64,000 nt of DNA from Melissococcus plutonius ATCC 35311 (GTDB lineage Bacteria; Bacillota; Bacilli; Lactobacillales; Enterococcaceae), in assembly GCF_000270185.1 (NCBI RefSeq), contig NC_015516.1:605001-669000 (forward strand), in the 5' to 3' direction. The notes beneath the pieces were generated by a model. It was not told the origin of the DNA. It searched no databases and saw only the letters and a list, made by a program, of their open reading frames with translations. Position numbers and translations under genes: made by a program. Of this stretch, positions 9,593-19,793 are shown piece by piece (the stretch's first letter is position 1; every line of letters begins with the position of its first letter).

Positions 9593-10321
9593 ATGGGTCG
9601 TAAATGGGCAAATATTAAAGAAAAAAAAGCGGCAAAGGATGCAAACAATAGTCGAATTTATGCCAAGTTTGGTATTGAAATTTATGTAGCGGCAAAATCA
9701 GGAGAACCTGATCCATATGCAAATCAAAAGTTACGTTTTGTTATTGAACGTGCTAAAACTTACAATGTACCAAAACACATTATTGATCGTGCTATCGAAA
9801 AAGCAAAAGGTTCAGGTGATGAGCAATACTCAGAATTACGTTATGAGGGATTTGGACCAAATGGTTCAATGGTGATTGTTGATACTTTAACAAATAATGT
9901 CAATAGAACCGCTGCAGATGTTCGTGCTGCTTTTGGAAAAAATGGTGGTAACATGGGTGTTAGTGGAGCAGTTTCTTATATGTTTGACCACACTGGAATT
10001 ATTGGATTTAAGAGTAGTGATCTAAATAATATAGATACCATTCTTGAATATTTGATGGAAAAAGAAATAGATGTTCGTGATATCGTTGAAGAAGAAGATC
10101 AAGTCATTGTTTATACAGAACCAGAAGATCTACATAGGGTACAAGAATTATTAAAAGAAAAAGGAATAGAAGAATTTTCTGTTGCAGAATTAGAGATGAT
10201 TCCTCAAAATGAAGTAATATTAACGGGTGACGATCTTGAAAAATTTGAAAGAATGCTTGATGTTTTAGAAGATTTGGAAGACGTTCAAAAAATATATCAT
10301 AACGTCGAAATTAATGAATGA
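9593..10321 (+). CDS. yebC: YebC/PmpR-family protein
   Basis: 242 residues beginning [16 protein letters not shown], the standard YebC N-terminus, with [15 protein letters not shown] and a C-terminal alpha/beta domain. Described in other bacteria both as a transcription regulator and as a translation factor that eases stalling at proline runs. Complete. The SD is weak (GTGAAG). It stands alone, with a hairpin right after the stop. Confidence 0.93.
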   Translation: MGRKWANIKEKKAAKDANNSRIYAKFGIEIYVAAKSGEPDPYANQKLRFVIERAKTYNVPKHIIDRAIEKAKGSGDEQYSELRYEGFGPNGSMVIVDTLTNNVNRTAADVRAAFGKNGGNMGVSGAVSYMFDHTGIIGFKSSDLNNIDTILEYLMEKEIDVRDIVEEEDQVIVYTEPEDLHRVQELLKEKGIEEFSVAELEMIPQNEVILTGDDLEKFERMLDVLEDLEDVQKIYHNVEINE

Positions 10322-10838
10322 TTTACTCAATTATTTAATAAAAATAATTAAATAATTGATTATACGAATTAAATAAAAGGAAATAAATGACTTTTTTGTT
10401 ATTTCTAGATGATTTATTTAAAAAATTATTGATATTACATAAATAATTATTAAAAATTGATTGAACGGCACTTTGTTAATTGGATTGGTATTTACTCAAT
10501 TCAATTATAATCAACATTCTAACAAAAGTTTTATTTATATAAACATAAATAGCAATAGAGATATTTTTTGTCTTATTTCTGTTTATGTTTATTTTTTTTA
10601 CCTTATTTTAAAGAAAAAACCCAAAATAAAAGATAGTAATAAAAAATAATAAGAGAAGAATCTTTTGATTCAAATGAAATATTTTACTTTCTCTTTTTCT
10701 CATTATAAAATTTTAATATATTGGTTGTGTTACCAAAGTATTTTTTCAACTAACTTTGTAATAAAAATGACTTATGTATTTTTAATATTTACAATTGGGA
10801 ATTTCATTGATTGAAACATCAATAAAGGAGGAGATAAA
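10322..10838. other. Gene-poor region after yebC
   Basis: 517 bases, strongly AT-rich. It starts with a 13-bp A/T inverted repeat (listed separately). A reading frame at 10461-10649 has low-complexity Ile/Asn/Phe composition, no SD and no recognisable motif, so I do not call it. The right end holds AAAGGAGGAG, the SD of the next gene. Confidence 0.5.
10327..10359. terminator. A/T inverted repeat after yebC, possible weak terminator
   Basis: Arm TCAATTATTTAAT at 10327-10339, loop AAAAATA, perfectly complementary arm at 10347-10359. It lies 5 bases after the yebC stop. No G+C-rich core and no T tract, so its strength as a terminator is doubtful. Confidence 0.4.
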
Positions 10839-11873
10839 TTGTTTAAAATAACAAGAAGTTCTTTTTTTATTAGTTGTTTCTGTTTTTGCTTTTTTGCTTT
10901 TTTCTTTAATAAAGAAATCGTTCAAGGAAAAGAAGGCAATTTTTCAGCACAAATTATTGCAATTGATCAAGAGAAAAATCATTCTGAAACAAGCTTAGAT
11001 TTAAAAATGAACCCAAGTGAAAAAAAGAAGCTATTGATTGAATTAAAAAATAATACAAATCAAGAAACAATCGTTCAAGCAAAAATTGTTACAGCTAAAA
11101 CAAATGATAATGGCAATATTGATTATTCATTAAAAAATATGAAACAAGATCATTCAGCAGCAATTACTTTTAATGATTTAGCAACGTTATCTGATGAAGA
11201 CATTTCTCTCTCAGGAAATGAAAAAAAGCAAATAGTCTGTGAAATAGAAATGCCTAGTATGGGATTTGATGGTGAAGTTTTAGGTGGCATCTATTTTGAA
11301 GAAGAATCAGAAGATCGTATTTTACCAATCAATACACATTTTTTTCAGGTCATTAAAGTATTGGTCAATGAAACAAATAAAAAGGTAGCACCTAAATTGG
11401 AATTGGAAAAGGTAATGATTGCTCAAAGAAACCGTAGAAATGTTGTTTTGGTGAATATTCAAAATACACAACCAGCAATTGTTGAAAATTTAGATATTAA
11501 AGCAAAATTATATTATGAAAATGAACAAAAACCACGTTATAAGAGTCATCAATCTCAATTAAAAATGGCACCAAACACAAATTTTGATTATAAAATTGAT
11601 TTAAAGGCACAACCATTTCTTGCTGGACATTATAAAGTAAATGTTCAAGCCGTCAATAATAATCAAATTTGGCATTGGGAAGAAAAATTTACTATCAATA
11701 AAAAAGAAGCACAAAAATATAATTCAACAGCGATAAAATTAACATCAGATAAACAAGCTAGAATTCCAACAGTTGTCATTATAGAAGTAGTTATTTTATT
11801 TTTTATTTTAATTGGTGCTTTAGCTTATTCCCTTAAACAAAAATACCAAAGATCAAAAAATAATGAAAGTTAA
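10839..11873 (+). CDS. WxL-interacting protein family (DUF916/DUF3324), orphan
   Basis: 344-residue exported cell-wall protein. Signal peptide of about 30 residues (FFISCFCFCFFAFFF core), a DUF916-like domain (YSL...ITFNDLATLSDEDISLSGNEKK), a DUF3324-like domain (NTHFFQVIKVLV through about residue 290), then one C-terminal membrane helix near 305-327 and a basic tail. Such proteins bind peptidoglycan and WxL-domain surface proteins. They are normally encoded beside WxL-protein genes, none of which is present here. Start is TTG 10839 behind an excellent SD (AAAGGAGGAG). Confidence 0.85.
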   Translation: MFKITRSSFFISCFCFCFFAFFFNKEIVQGKEGNFSAQIIAIDQEKNHSETSLDLKMNPSEKKKLLIELKNNTNQETIVQAKIVTAKTNDNGNIDYSLKNMKQDHSAAITFNDLATLSDEDISLSGNEKKQIVCEIEMPSMGFDGEVLGGIYFEEESEDRILPINTHFFQVIKVLVNETNKKVAPKLELEKVMIAQRNRRNVVLVNIQNTQPAIVENLDIKAKLYYENEQKPRYKSHQSQLKMAPNTNFDYKIDLKAQPFLAGHYKVNVQAVNNNQIWHWEEKFTINKKEAQKYNSTAIKLTSDKQARIPTVVIIEVVILFFILIGALAYSLKQKYQRSKNNES

Positions 11874-12093
11874 TTTGTTTTTTTATTCGATAATTCAAAT
11901 GGATAAAAGCTCATGTTCGTTAATGATCAAAATGAAAGATTTTGTAGGGTTATTTTCAAATTAAAATGTTATCTTCAAATTAAAATTATAAAAATACAAG
12001 GAAAAAATCATAAATTATTCACAATTATTGATTATTATATACACATACCAACAAACAATCCTAACAAAACACTTTTTCATTTTTAACTCCTTT

Positions 12094-12119
12094 GTCCGTC
12101 TAAATAGACGGACTTTTTA
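12094..12119 (+). terminator. Terminator between the WxL-interacting gene and the SanA-like gene
   Basis: Stem GTCCGTCT (12094-12101), loop AAAT, arm AGACGGAC (12106-12113), then TTTTTAT. The T tract is on the plus side, so it serves the plus-strand gene ending at 11873; the hairpin could also slow the converging minus-strand transcript. Confidence 0.8.
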
Positions 12120-12707
12120 TTTGTTATCAAAAATAAATGCATAGCCAAGTGATAAAATTTCTTTACTATAATTTTTAATAATTGAACTATTCTTAGACAT
12201 AGCAGGAAGTCCATCAATCGAATGAATTCCTAATTGTTTAGCTAACCATTTAGAACGATAAAGGTGAAAATCGCTTGTAATAAGTAATGCATGATCTAAA
12301 TTTACAAGCTTCATTGCATATTGAATATTTTCTTTTGTTCGTGTTGAGCGCTTCTCTTGTATGAGTTTTTGTCTGGGAATTCCATGCTTATTAAGATAGG
12401 TTGCCATAACACTTGCTTCTGTTGTTGGTTCTAAGGCTCCTTTACCACCACAAACGATAATTTTAGTAGTAGAAGAATGCTTTTTTATATAAGCAAGAGT
12501 AGTATCTAAACGTGTTTTTAAAACACTACCTGGATAGGCTTTTCTTTTTTCTGTACCATAGATGCGAGCTCCTAATACTAAAATTATGTTAGGCGATGAA
12601 GAAAGTGGTTTTTCATGAATATTACTTAGGATACAAATAAATAGAAAACAACCATATGTAAAAATCATTCCCAGTAAGCAATAAGCTATTTTTTTGATTC
12701 GTTTCAA
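12117..12707 (-). CDS. SanA/YdcF-like DUF218 membrane protein
   Basis: DUF218 protein, 196 residues from TTG 12707. One N-terminal membrane helix (IAYCLLGMIFTYGCFLFICIL), then IILVLGARIYG, a central VCGGKGALEPTTEASVMATYL and a late LITSDFHLYRSKWLAKQLGI. Homologues affect envelope barrier function (SanA, vancomycin exclusion) but the biochemical activity is unsettled. I prefer TTG 12707 because AAGGAG lies 9 bases upstream on the minus strand; an ATG at 12776 in frame has no SD. Confidence 0.85.
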   Translation of the reverse strand: MKRIKKIAYCLLGMIFTYGCFLFICILSNIHEKPLSSSPNIILVLGARIYGTEKRKAYPGSVLKTRLDTTLAYIKKHSSTTKIIVCGGKGALEPTTEASVMATYLNKHGIPRQKLIQEKRSTRTKENIQYAMKLVNLDHALLITSDFHLYRSKWLAKQLGIHSIDGLPAMSKNSSIIKNYSKEILSLGYAFIFDNK

Positions 12708-12962
12708 TGTTAAATTCTCCTTATTATTTTTTATTAGTCGAATAAAAATAAATAGATGATAAAAATTTCTTTTCATTTATTTGCATTTAAAAAATAGAAT
12801 GTCTATTACATGAGATAGCAGTTTTCATTAAAATAAAGTATAATGATATTGGCATTCAACAAGTAAATAATTATCATTAAGGTATTTATGACAGTAACTT
12901 GGAAAACAGGCCGTCTGTCTACTAGGTCTAAAGTATCATGAAAATAAAGGGAAGTGGCTAAC

Positions 12963-14408
12963 ATGGAAGGCGAACAACAAACACGTTTAGAAAAACAACA
13001 CCATTTTAAATCATATAAAAAAAGAAAGCTATTTTTTGGGTCAAGTATTGTTATAATTTTTTTAATAGGATTTTGTGCTTATTTCTTTTTTCAATCGCAT
13101 TTTTTACCAACAACGAAAGCAGATGGTACAAATATAGGTTTTTTAAATGTAGAAGAAGCAAGCCATAAATTGCATATTTCAAATAAACCTAGGCAGGTAA
13201 TTATTAAAACTTCTACAAAGCAAGAAAAATTCAAATTACCAGAAAAGTATCAAATTACTTCTCTTTTTTTGAAAAATCATTTAGATAAACATGCGATTCA
13301 GCTGCCAATGAATCCATCCTTTAAAAAAGAATTATCAACAAAATTAAATCAAGTACATTTTGAGAAAGGAGCACCTAGTCAAGATGCTACTATTCAAAAG
13401 ACAGAAACAGCTTTTACAATTATGCCTGAACAATATGGCACAATAGTGAATAAAGCTAAACTGATGGAGAAAATTTCCCAGGATACAGAGAAAAATAAAA
13501 ATCAATATATATATAACATAAAAGATTTTTATCAACAACCAGTTGTGAAAAAAGAAAATAAACAATTAAATGAAAAATTAACAAAATTGAATGCTATCAT
13601 GAATAAAACTTTGATATTGAAAATCAATAAAAAAGATTATACTTTCACGAAAAAAGATATTCAAGCGCTTCTTAACAATAATGTTACGATTAATGAAGAA
13701 CAGCTTGGTAGTCAATTAACTCAATTAAATCAGCAATTTGCTTCTTTAGATCAGCCAGTAGTATTTACCAATATTCATGGGGAAAAAAGAAAATATAAAA
13801 ATAATGGTAGCTATGGTTGGAAGATAGATATTACTAAGACTTTACCTGTAGTTACACAAGCATTAATGAATAAAAATACCAATGAAACAATTAATGCCAC
13901 TATTGATGGTGATGCAGAACAAGAACCAACAATTGCTAAAAATTACATTGAAATAGATTTAAATGATCAAAAAATGTATTGCTTTATAAATGGTGCTAAG
14001 ACTGTTGAAACAGATGTTATTACTGGTCGATATAACAAAGGAACAGCTTCAATTCCTGGATTCCATACTATTTTATACAAGGCAACAAATGTTAACTTAG
14101 AAGGCCAAATGATGGATGGTTCTCATTATAGTGTACCAGTAAAATATTGGATGCCTCTAATCAGTAATGGGGGTGTCGTTACACAAATTGGTATTCATGA
14201 TTCAGATCATAAGTTAGATAAATTTGGAGATAAGGAAGCCTATAAAACCAATGCTGGCAGTAATGGTTGTATCAATACACCCGGCACAGAGGTAGCTAAA
14301 ATTTTCCATGTAGCTTATGAAGGCATGCCGGTTATTATTTATGGAAATATCTATGATAATGCACCAGGTGAATTTGATAAACCAGTTGACTATGGAGAAA
14401 AAATCTAG
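12963..14408 (+). CDS. L,D-transpeptidase (YkuD domain) with YoaR-like extracellular region
   Basis: Membrane-anchored peptidoglycan cross-linking enzyme. Cytoplasmic basic N-terminus, one membrane helix (IVIIFLIGFCAYFFF near residues 27-41), a long Lys-rich extracellular region with putative peptidoglycan-binding repeats, and a C-terminal YkuD domain from about residue 328. The active-site region is GIHDSD followed by GSNGCIN, with catalytic Cys436. Resembles the Ldt of Enterococcus faecium that gives beta-lactam-insensitive cross-links. ATG 12963 is preferred to GTG 12954 because AAGGGA is spaced 10 bases from it. Confidence 0.9.
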   Translation: MEGEQQTRLEKQHHFKSYKKRKLFFGSSIVIIFLIGFCAYFFFQSHFLPTTKADGTNIGFLNVEEASHKLHISNKPRQVIIKTSTKQEKFKLPEKYQITSLFLKNHLDKHAIQLPMNPSFKKELSTKLNQVHFEKGAPSQDATIQKTETAFTIMPEQYGTIVNKAKLMEKISQDTEKNKNQYIYNIKDFYQQPVVKKENKQLNEKLTKLNAIMNKTLILKINKKDYTFTKKDIQALLNNNVTINEEQLGSQLTQLNQQFASLDQPVVFTNIHGEKRKYKNNGSYGWKIDITKTLPVVTQALMNKNTNETINATIDGDAEQEPTIAKNYIEIDLNDQKMYCFINGAKTVETDVITGRYNKGTASIPGFHTILYKATNVNLEGQMMDGSHYSVPVKYWMPLISNGGVVTQIGIHDSDHKLDKFGDKEAYKTNAGSNGCINTPGTEVAKIFHVAYEGMPVIIYGNIYDNAPGEFDKPVDYGEKI

Positions 14409-14507
14409 AAAAATAGTGAATAAATCAATAGGATAAAAGATTGTTCACGCAAATTTTCTTTAATTAATTTTTTAGATTTATTCAATAGATAAAAAGTTTA
14501 TTTTTGA

Positions 14508-14597
14508 ATCATTAGATTTAAAATGATTGCTAGTTCTTTATCTAAGATATTGAAGAATAATTTTCAATTTTTCAGCAATCATTTAATTTCAAATGAT
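14508..14597. repeat. Imperfect inverted repeat after the L,D-transpeptidase gene
   Basis: Perfect 11-bp core arms AAATGATTGCT (14521-14531) and AGCAATCATTT (14574-14584), extended outward by partly matching ATCATT/AATGAT arms, with a small internal hairpin (ATTGAA/TTCAAT). No T tract follows. It could be a 3' processing or termination structure or a small palindromic element. Confidence 0.5.
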
Positions 14598-14688
14598 ACC
14601 TATTTTATAAAATTAAATAGTAACGTTTAATGAATGAATTTAATCATTAAATTATAGATAATAAAATGCTAGAACTATTAAAAAATAC

Positions 14689-14717
14689 TTGATTTTTTTA
14701 ATAGAAAGTGATTAAAT
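14689..14717 (+). promoter_or_regulatory. Probable thrS promoter
   Basis: TTGATT (14689-14694), 17-base spacer, TTAAAT (14712-14717), about 20 bases upstream of the first T-box leader structures. Moderate match only. Confidence 0.45.
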
Positions 14718-14734
14718 GAGTTACATAGAATTGA

Positions 14735-14961
14735 TTGATAAGAAAGATAACTGAATTTGTAGGCGATCTTTTTAGAGAAAGAAAATCTTGGCTGGAAATT
14801 TTCTAGATTAGCGCAAAGAATGACCACTTTTGAAACCTTTGTTGAAACAAAGGCGGTTGTCCCGTTAACACATCAAAGGAATACAGAAAAACTGTATTTA
14901 AAACCAGGTGGAACCACGCATTTACGTCCTAGTATCAGTTAGATACTAGGACTTCTTTTTT
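14735..14961 (+). promoter_or_regulatory. T-box riboswitch leader of thrS
   Basis: Senses uncharged tRNA-Thr and controls read-through into thrS. Seen: the T-box sequence AGGTGGAACCACG at 14906-14918; a hairpin CCTTTGT/ACAAAGG (14836-14853); a stem III-like hairpin AATACAG/CTGTATT (14880-14898); and a perfect 11-bp terminator GTCCTAGTATC (14926-14936) with arm 14942-14952 and TTCTTTTTTT. A candidate threonine specifier ACC lies at 14823-14825 (AATGACCAC). The left border of Stem I is approximate. Confidence 0.9.
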
Positions 14962-15006
14962 TCTATTCTTTTCAATAAATAAAATGAAATAGGGAGGATT
15001 TGCTAT

Positions 15007-16950
15007 ATGTCAAAAATAAATATTACTTTTCCAGATGGAAGTGTGAATGAATTTCAATCTGGTATTACGACTTTAGAAATTGCAAAAACGATTAGTAATA
15101 GTTTAGCTAAAAAAGCCTTAGCAGGAAAACTCAATAACGAATGGCTTGATTTAAATCAACCAATTCAATTAGATGGTATTTTTGAAGTGATTACATTAGA
15201 TCATGAAGACGCACTAGCTATTTTAAGAAATTCTGCTGCCTATTTGATGGCTCATGCTTTATCTCATTTATTTCCAACAATTAAATTTGGAACTGCACAA
15301 GTCACCGATACAGGATATTACTACGATACAGATAATGGTGATAGTCCAATTACTGCAGAAGATTTACCAGCCATTGAAGCTGAAATGATGCAAATTGTTA
15401 AAAAAAATGAACCAAACTTACGTAAAGTAATTTCACATGAAGAAGCACGACGTTTATTTGCTGATAATCCTTATAAAATTGAATTAATTAATGAAATTCC
15501 AAAAAATGAAAATATTATTATTTATGAACAAGGAGGATTTGTTGATTTATATCAAGGTGTTCAGGTTCCTTCAACTGGACGAATCCAAATCTTTAAATTA
15601 TTATCTGTAGCAGGTGCTTATTGGCGTGGCAATTCAAAGAATCGAATGATGCAGCGTATCTATGGAACTGCCTTTTTTAATCAAAAGGACTTAAAAGAAT
15701 TTATAAAAATGCAAGAAGAAGCAAAAGAACGTGACCATCGTAAATTAGGAAAAGAATTAGATTTATTTATGATTTCTCAAGAAGTTGGTTCTGGATTACC
15801 ATTTTGGCTTCCTAAGGGTGCTACGATCCGTCGAACAATTGAACGATATATTACAGATAAGGAAATCAGTCTAGGTTATCAACATGTATACACGCCAATT
15901 ATGGCCAATGTTGATCTATATAAAACGTCAGGTCATTGGGCCCATTATCATGAAGATATGTTTCCACCAATGGATATGGGTGACGGTGAAATGTTAGTTC
16001 TTCGTCCAATGAATTGCCCACATCATATGATGGTTTATAAAGATACAGTCCATAGTTATCGTGAACTGCCTATTCGAATTGCTGAACTAGGAATGATGCA
16101 TCGTTATGAAAAATCAGGTGCTCTATCTGGATTGCAACGTGTTCGTGAAATGACATTGAATGATGGACATACATTTGTGCGGCCAGATCAAATTAAAGAA
16201 GAATTTAAACGCATTTTGGAATTAATGTTAGCTGTTTATAAAGACTTTAATATTACTGATTATAAATTCCGGTTAAGCTATCGTGACCCAAATAATAAAG
16301 ATAAATATTTTGATGATGATGCTATGTGGACAAAAGCACAGACTATGTTGAAAGGTGCCATGGATGAATTAAAATTAGATTACTTTGAAGCAGAAGGTGA
16401 AGCAGCTTTTTATGGGCCAAAATTAGATGTTCAGGTAAAAACAGCTTTAGGAATGGAAGAAACTCTATCTACCATTCAATTAGACTTCCTACTACCTGAG
16501 CGGTTTGACTTAACCTACATTGGTGAAGATGGAGAAAATAACCATCGTCCAGTTGTTATCCATCGAGGCATTGTATCTACAATGGAACGCTTTGTTTCTT
16601 ACTTAATAGAAGTATATAAGGGAGCATTTCCATTATGGTTAGCACCTATTCAGGCAACAATCATTCCAGTATCTGTTGATGCTCATTCTGATTATGCATA
16701 TGAAACCAAAGAACGTTTACAGATGAGAGGATTACGGATTGAAGTGGATGATCGTAATGAAAAAATGGGTTATAAAATACGAGCATCACAAACGCAAAAA
16801 ATTCCTTATCAAATTGTTGTAGGTGATAAAGAAGTAGATGATAGTACAGTAACCATTCGTCATTATGGTAGTAAAGAAACAGAAGTAATGGCATTAAATC
16901 TATTTATAGATAGTCTAATAGCTGAGATAAGTAACTATAGTAAAGCTTAA
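15007..16950 (+). CDS. thrS: Threonyl-tRNA synthetase
   Basis: Class II aminoacyl-tRNA synthetase, 647 residues. N-terminal TGS domain (residues 1-62), the editing-associated second domain, the catalytic core with zinc-ligand motif MNCPHHM near 334, then [11 protein letters not shown], and a C-terminal anticodon-binding domain ([18 protein letters not shown] onward). The ATG has SD AGGGAGG upstream. It is monocistronic, behind a threonine T-box leader. Confidence 0.97.
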   Translation: MSKINITFPDGSVNEFQSGITTLEIAKTISNSLAKKALAGKLNNEWLDLNQPIQLDGIFEVITLDHEDALAILRNSAAYLMAHALSHLFPTIKFGTAQVTDTGYYYDTDNGDSPITAEDLPAIEAEMMQIVKKNEPNLRKVISHEEARRLFADNPYKIELINEIPKNENIIIYEQGGFVDLYQGVQVPSTGRIQIFKLLSVAGAYWRGNSKNRMMQRIYGTAFFNQKDLKEFIKMQEEAKERDHRKLGKELDLFMISQEVGSGLPFWLPKGATIRRTIERYITDKEISLGYQHVYTPIMANVDLYKTSGHWAHYHEDMFPPMDMGDGEMLVLRPMNCPHHMMVYKDTVHSYRELPIRIAELGMMHRYEKSGALSGLQRVREMTLNDGHTFVRPDQIKEEFKRILELMLAVYKDFNITDYKFRLSYRDPNNKDKYFDDDAMWTKAQTMLKGAMDELKLDYFEAEGEAAFYGPKLDVQVKTALGMEETLSTIQLDFLLPERFDLTYIGEDGENNHRPVVIHRGIVSTMERFVSYLIEVYKGAFPLWLAPIQATIIPVSVDAHSDYAYETKERLQMRGLRIEVDDRNEKMGYKIRASQTQKIPYQIVVGDKEVDDSTVTIRHYGSKETEVMALNLFIDSLIAEISNYSKA

Positions 16951-17517
16951 TTATAGAAAAGTTAATTAACAATAATGTTAACCATTAAGGTCATTAATTT
17001 ATTTGCTTAATGATCTTAATGGTTAATCTAAATATGAATATATGGTGGCAAAAGAGATTTTTATAGGTAACTATTTTAGTAATTTTTTCAATTTGTAAAA
17101 TGTTAATCCAGTTGATCTGGCTTTTTAACTGTTACTTTATATCTTAGTTTAATTGCCAAACTTATACTGGGTAAATTTTTGATTTTTAAGTAACCTTGAT
17201 TTATAGCATATTTAATTGAAGTAACTTTTCATAATTAATTAAAAAAGCTATTTTCTTAATTTTCAATTAAAATTTAAGATTAAAAGTTAACTTTCTGATA
17301 AAGCTAACAATGATGTATATAAAGAGTGACAAATGTTGTTATGAGAAGGCAATGAAAAGAACAATGTTTTGCTTTATGAAATTAAAAAATAGTTGCAATT
17401 AAAATTGCCTTATAATTACTTAAATATTCTTTTAGAGTGATAAATAACTCTATTTTTTTTTATACTTTTTCGATACAATGAAAAGGAAAGACTTTTCCAT
17501 AGGAAAGGAATAGAGAG
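16951..17517. other. Intergenic region between thrS and the PBP gene
   Basis: 567 bases with no supported gene. It holds a 20-bp inverted repeat just after thrS (16978-17026), a short CCAG/CTGG hairpin followed by CTTTTT near 17108-17126, a small palindrome GCAATTAAAATTGC (17395-17408), and a TACAAT at 17474-17479 that may be the -10 element of the downstream gene. Confidence 0.5.
16978..17026. terminator. Long inverted repeat after thrS, probable terminator structure
   Basis: Twenty-base arms: TTAACCATTAAGGTCATTAA (16978-16997) and its complement at 17007-17026, with a single G-U pair and a 9-base loop. Only 28 bases after the thrS stop. No T tract follows on the plus strand. Confidence 0.55.
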
Positions 17518-19662
17518 ATGAAAAATTTATCTAATAAAATAAAAAAGAAGAATTCTAGCCTTAAAAAAAATAAAAAGACTAAAAAAGCTTATATTCCATT
17601 TCGGTTAAATATTTTATTTTTTGTCATTTTTAGTTTGTTTGTGATATTGGTTGTACGTGTAGGATATTTACAAATTATTAAGGGAGAACATTTTGTTAAA
17701 CAAGTCAATGAAAATTCTTCACTAGCAGTTACGACATCAACACCTAGAGGACAAATTTATGACGTTAATGGCAATCTATTAGTAGGAAATAAGGCAACTC
17801 CTTCTATTACATATACACGTGGAAAGAAAATAGAAGGAAAAGATATTTTGCCAATAGCAAACCGGGTCAATGAATTAATTGATGTTCCTGTTGATGATAA
17901 CTTAACCGAACGAGATAAAAAAGACTATTGGTTGGCCAATCCTAAACATCTAGAAATGGCTCAAAAACGTTTAAGTAAGGCAGAAACAACAAATAAAGAC
18001 GACGGCAAAAAAATTGACGATGAAGGAAAATTATACAAATTAACTGTTGATAAAGTCAAAACAGAAGAAATAGCTTTTGATGAACATACATTAAAAGCTG
18101 CAACCATTTTTAAGCGAATGAATGCTACGCCTGAATTAAATACAGCCTTTATAAAAAACAAAGATGTTACTGAGAAAGAAATTGCCGTAATTGGTGAGCA
18201 TAGTGCAGAAATTGCTGGTGTTTTTACAGGAATGGATTGGGATCGAGAATACACAAAAAACAACATGTTACGTAGTATTTTTGGGACGGTTTCTTCTGAA
18301 AAAGCTGGATTACCTGAAAAAGATATAAATAAATATTTGGCAAAAGGGTATGTTCGAAATGATCGAGTGGGCACAAGTTATTTGGAAGAAGAATATGAAC
18401 CTATCTTACAGGGCAAAAAAGCAAAATCAGAAATTGTTTTAGATAAAGATGGAAAAATTGTTTCACAATCACCAACTTCAAAGGGTGAACGAGGAGAAAA
18501 CTTAAAATTAACCATTGATTCAAAATTTCAAGAAAAGGTGGATCAGATTGTTCAAAAAAATTTCAATCAGATCATCACTTCAGGACTAGGTGCTTACTCT
18601 CCTGGTGCTTATGCTGTAGTCACAAATCCAAAAACAGGAGCAGTCTTGGCTATGTCTGCTGTAAAGCGTGATCTCAAGACGAATAAAATTGAATCAAATC
18701 CTTTAGGAACCATTGTTGACTTAAATATACCTGGTTCTGTTGTGAAGGGAGCAACATTAACTGCTGGATATCAAACTGGTGTGATTAGTGGCAATGATGT
18801 TCAAGTGGATGAACCGATTGTATTAGCTGGAAGTCCTATTAAACGATCTTATTTTAACAAAACGGGTGGTCCTATCCCAATTACAGCAAAAGAATCATTG
18901 GAATATTCATCAAATGTTTACATGATGAAGTTAGTCTTCAAAATGATGCATCTCAAATATACACCTGGAATGGCATTTCCTTATCAACTAGGTGATGACA
19001 CTGTATTTAATAAATTAAGAAAAGCTTATAGTGAATACGGCCTAGGTGTGAAAACAGGAATTGATATTCCCATGGAATCACCGGGTTATGTACCGAGTGA
19101 TTTTAAGAATAAAGAGTATCAACCAACTGGAGGTAGCTTGTTAGACTTATCTTTTGGTCAGTATGATACCTATACAGCGTTACAATTGGCTCAGTATGTG
19201 TCAACGATTGCCAATAATGGAAGACGTATGAAACCCTATATTGTTGATGGCATTTATGATAGTAATGAAGATAGCGATTTAGGAAAGATAAAAAAACAAA
19301 CAAAACCTAAAGAATTAAACAAGGTAACGATTGCACCTGAACAATTAAAAATTATTCAAGAAGGATTTTATGATGTAGTACACGGAACTGGACCTTATAC
19401 AACAGGTCGTGGTCTAAAAGATACAAAGATTGATATTGCAGCTAAAACCGGAACAGCTGAATCGTTTATTCAAGATGCAAATGGCACTCCTCAGTCAACG
19501 ATTAATAGTAATCTAATTGCCTATGGACCATTTGAGAATCCAGAGGTGGCTGTTAGTGTAGTTTTACCTAATTTAAGTCAGAATGCCACAGTCTCACCTG
19601 TCAATCAAATATTAGCCAAAGAAATATTAAATACTTACTATGATATGTATATGAAAAAATAA
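17518..19662 (+). CDS. Class B penicillin-binding protein (PBP2B-type septal transpeptidase)
   Basis: Membrane-anchored D,D-transpeptidase of the PBP2B/PenA type, 714 residues. Very basic cytoplasmic head, one membrane helix (ILFFVIFSLFVILVVRVGYL near residues 31-50), the pedestal domain with TPRGQIYDVNG, and the transpeptidase domain with the three active-site motifs: SVVK (Ser407), SSN (464-466) and KTGT (Lys643). Pneumococcal PBP2B has the same SVVK motif. No mraW/ftsL neighbours, so it stands outside the division cluster. SD AAAGGAA. Confidence 0.92.
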   Translation: MKNLSNKIKKKNSSLKKNKKTKKAYIPFRLNILFFVIFSLFVILVVRVGYLQIIKGEHFVKQVNENSSLAVTTSTPRGQIYDVNGNLLVGNKATPSITYTRGKKIEGKDILPIANRVNELIDVPVDDNLTERDKKDYWLANPKHLEMAQKRLSKAETTNKDDGKKIDDEGKLYKLTVDKVKTEEIAFDEHTLKAATIFKRMNATPELNTAFIKNKDVTEKEIAVIGEHSAEIAGVFTGMDWDREYTKNNMLRSIFGTVSSEKAGLPEKDINKYLAKGYVRNDRVGTSYLEEEYEPILQGKKAKSEIVLDKDGKIVSQSPTSKGERGENLKLTIDSKFQEKVDQIVQKNFNQIITSGLGAYSPGAYAVVTNPKTGAVLAMSAVKRDLKTNKIESNPLGTIVDLNIPGSVVKGATLTAGYQTGVISGNDVQVDEPIVLAGSPIKRSYFNKTGGPIPITAKESLEYSSNVYMMKLVFKMMHLKYTPGMAFPYQLGDDTVFNKLRKAYSEYGLGVKTGIDIPMESPGYVPSDFKNKEYQPTGGSLLDLSFGQYDTYTALQLAQYVSTIANNGRRMKPYIVDGIYDSNEDSDLGKIKKQTKPKELNKVTIAPEQLKIIQEGFYDVVHGTGPYTTGRGLKDTKIDIAAKTGTAESFIQDANGTPQSTINSNLIAYGPFENPEVAVSVVLPNLSQNATVSPVNQILAKEILNTYYDMYMKK

Positions 19663-19663
19663 T

Positions 19664-19697
19664 AGATTTTGTAAAGGGAAATTACTTTACAAAATCT
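19664..19697 (+). terminator. Hairpin after the PBP gene
   Basis: 13-bp perfect stem AGATTTTGTAAAG (19664-19676), loop GGAAATTA, complementary arm 19685-19697, immediately after the stop codon. The tail is not T-rich (TAGAAAAGGG), so it may act as an RNA 3'-end stabiliser rather than a strong terminator. Confidence 0.55.
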
Positions 19698-19793
19698 TAG
19701 AAAAGGGTAGTAATTAAATAAAAAAAATGCTATGATAAAGAAGATAAAGTTACCCATTAAAAAGAGTTACTCAAAAATGAAGGAGGAAAAATA

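Larger units (their letters stand above)
14409..15006. other. Intergenic region: inverted repeat plus thrS leader
   Basis: About 600 bases without a protein gene. The left part contains a 90-base imperfect inverted repeat (14508-14597). The right part is the thrS promoter and T-box leader. Both are listed separately; nothing else is seen. Confidence 0.8.

Noticed and set aside
10461-10649. 62-residue open frame after yebC
   Set aside because: No SD, Ile/Asn/Phe low-complexity composition typical of A/T-rich non-coding DNA, and no recognisable motif.
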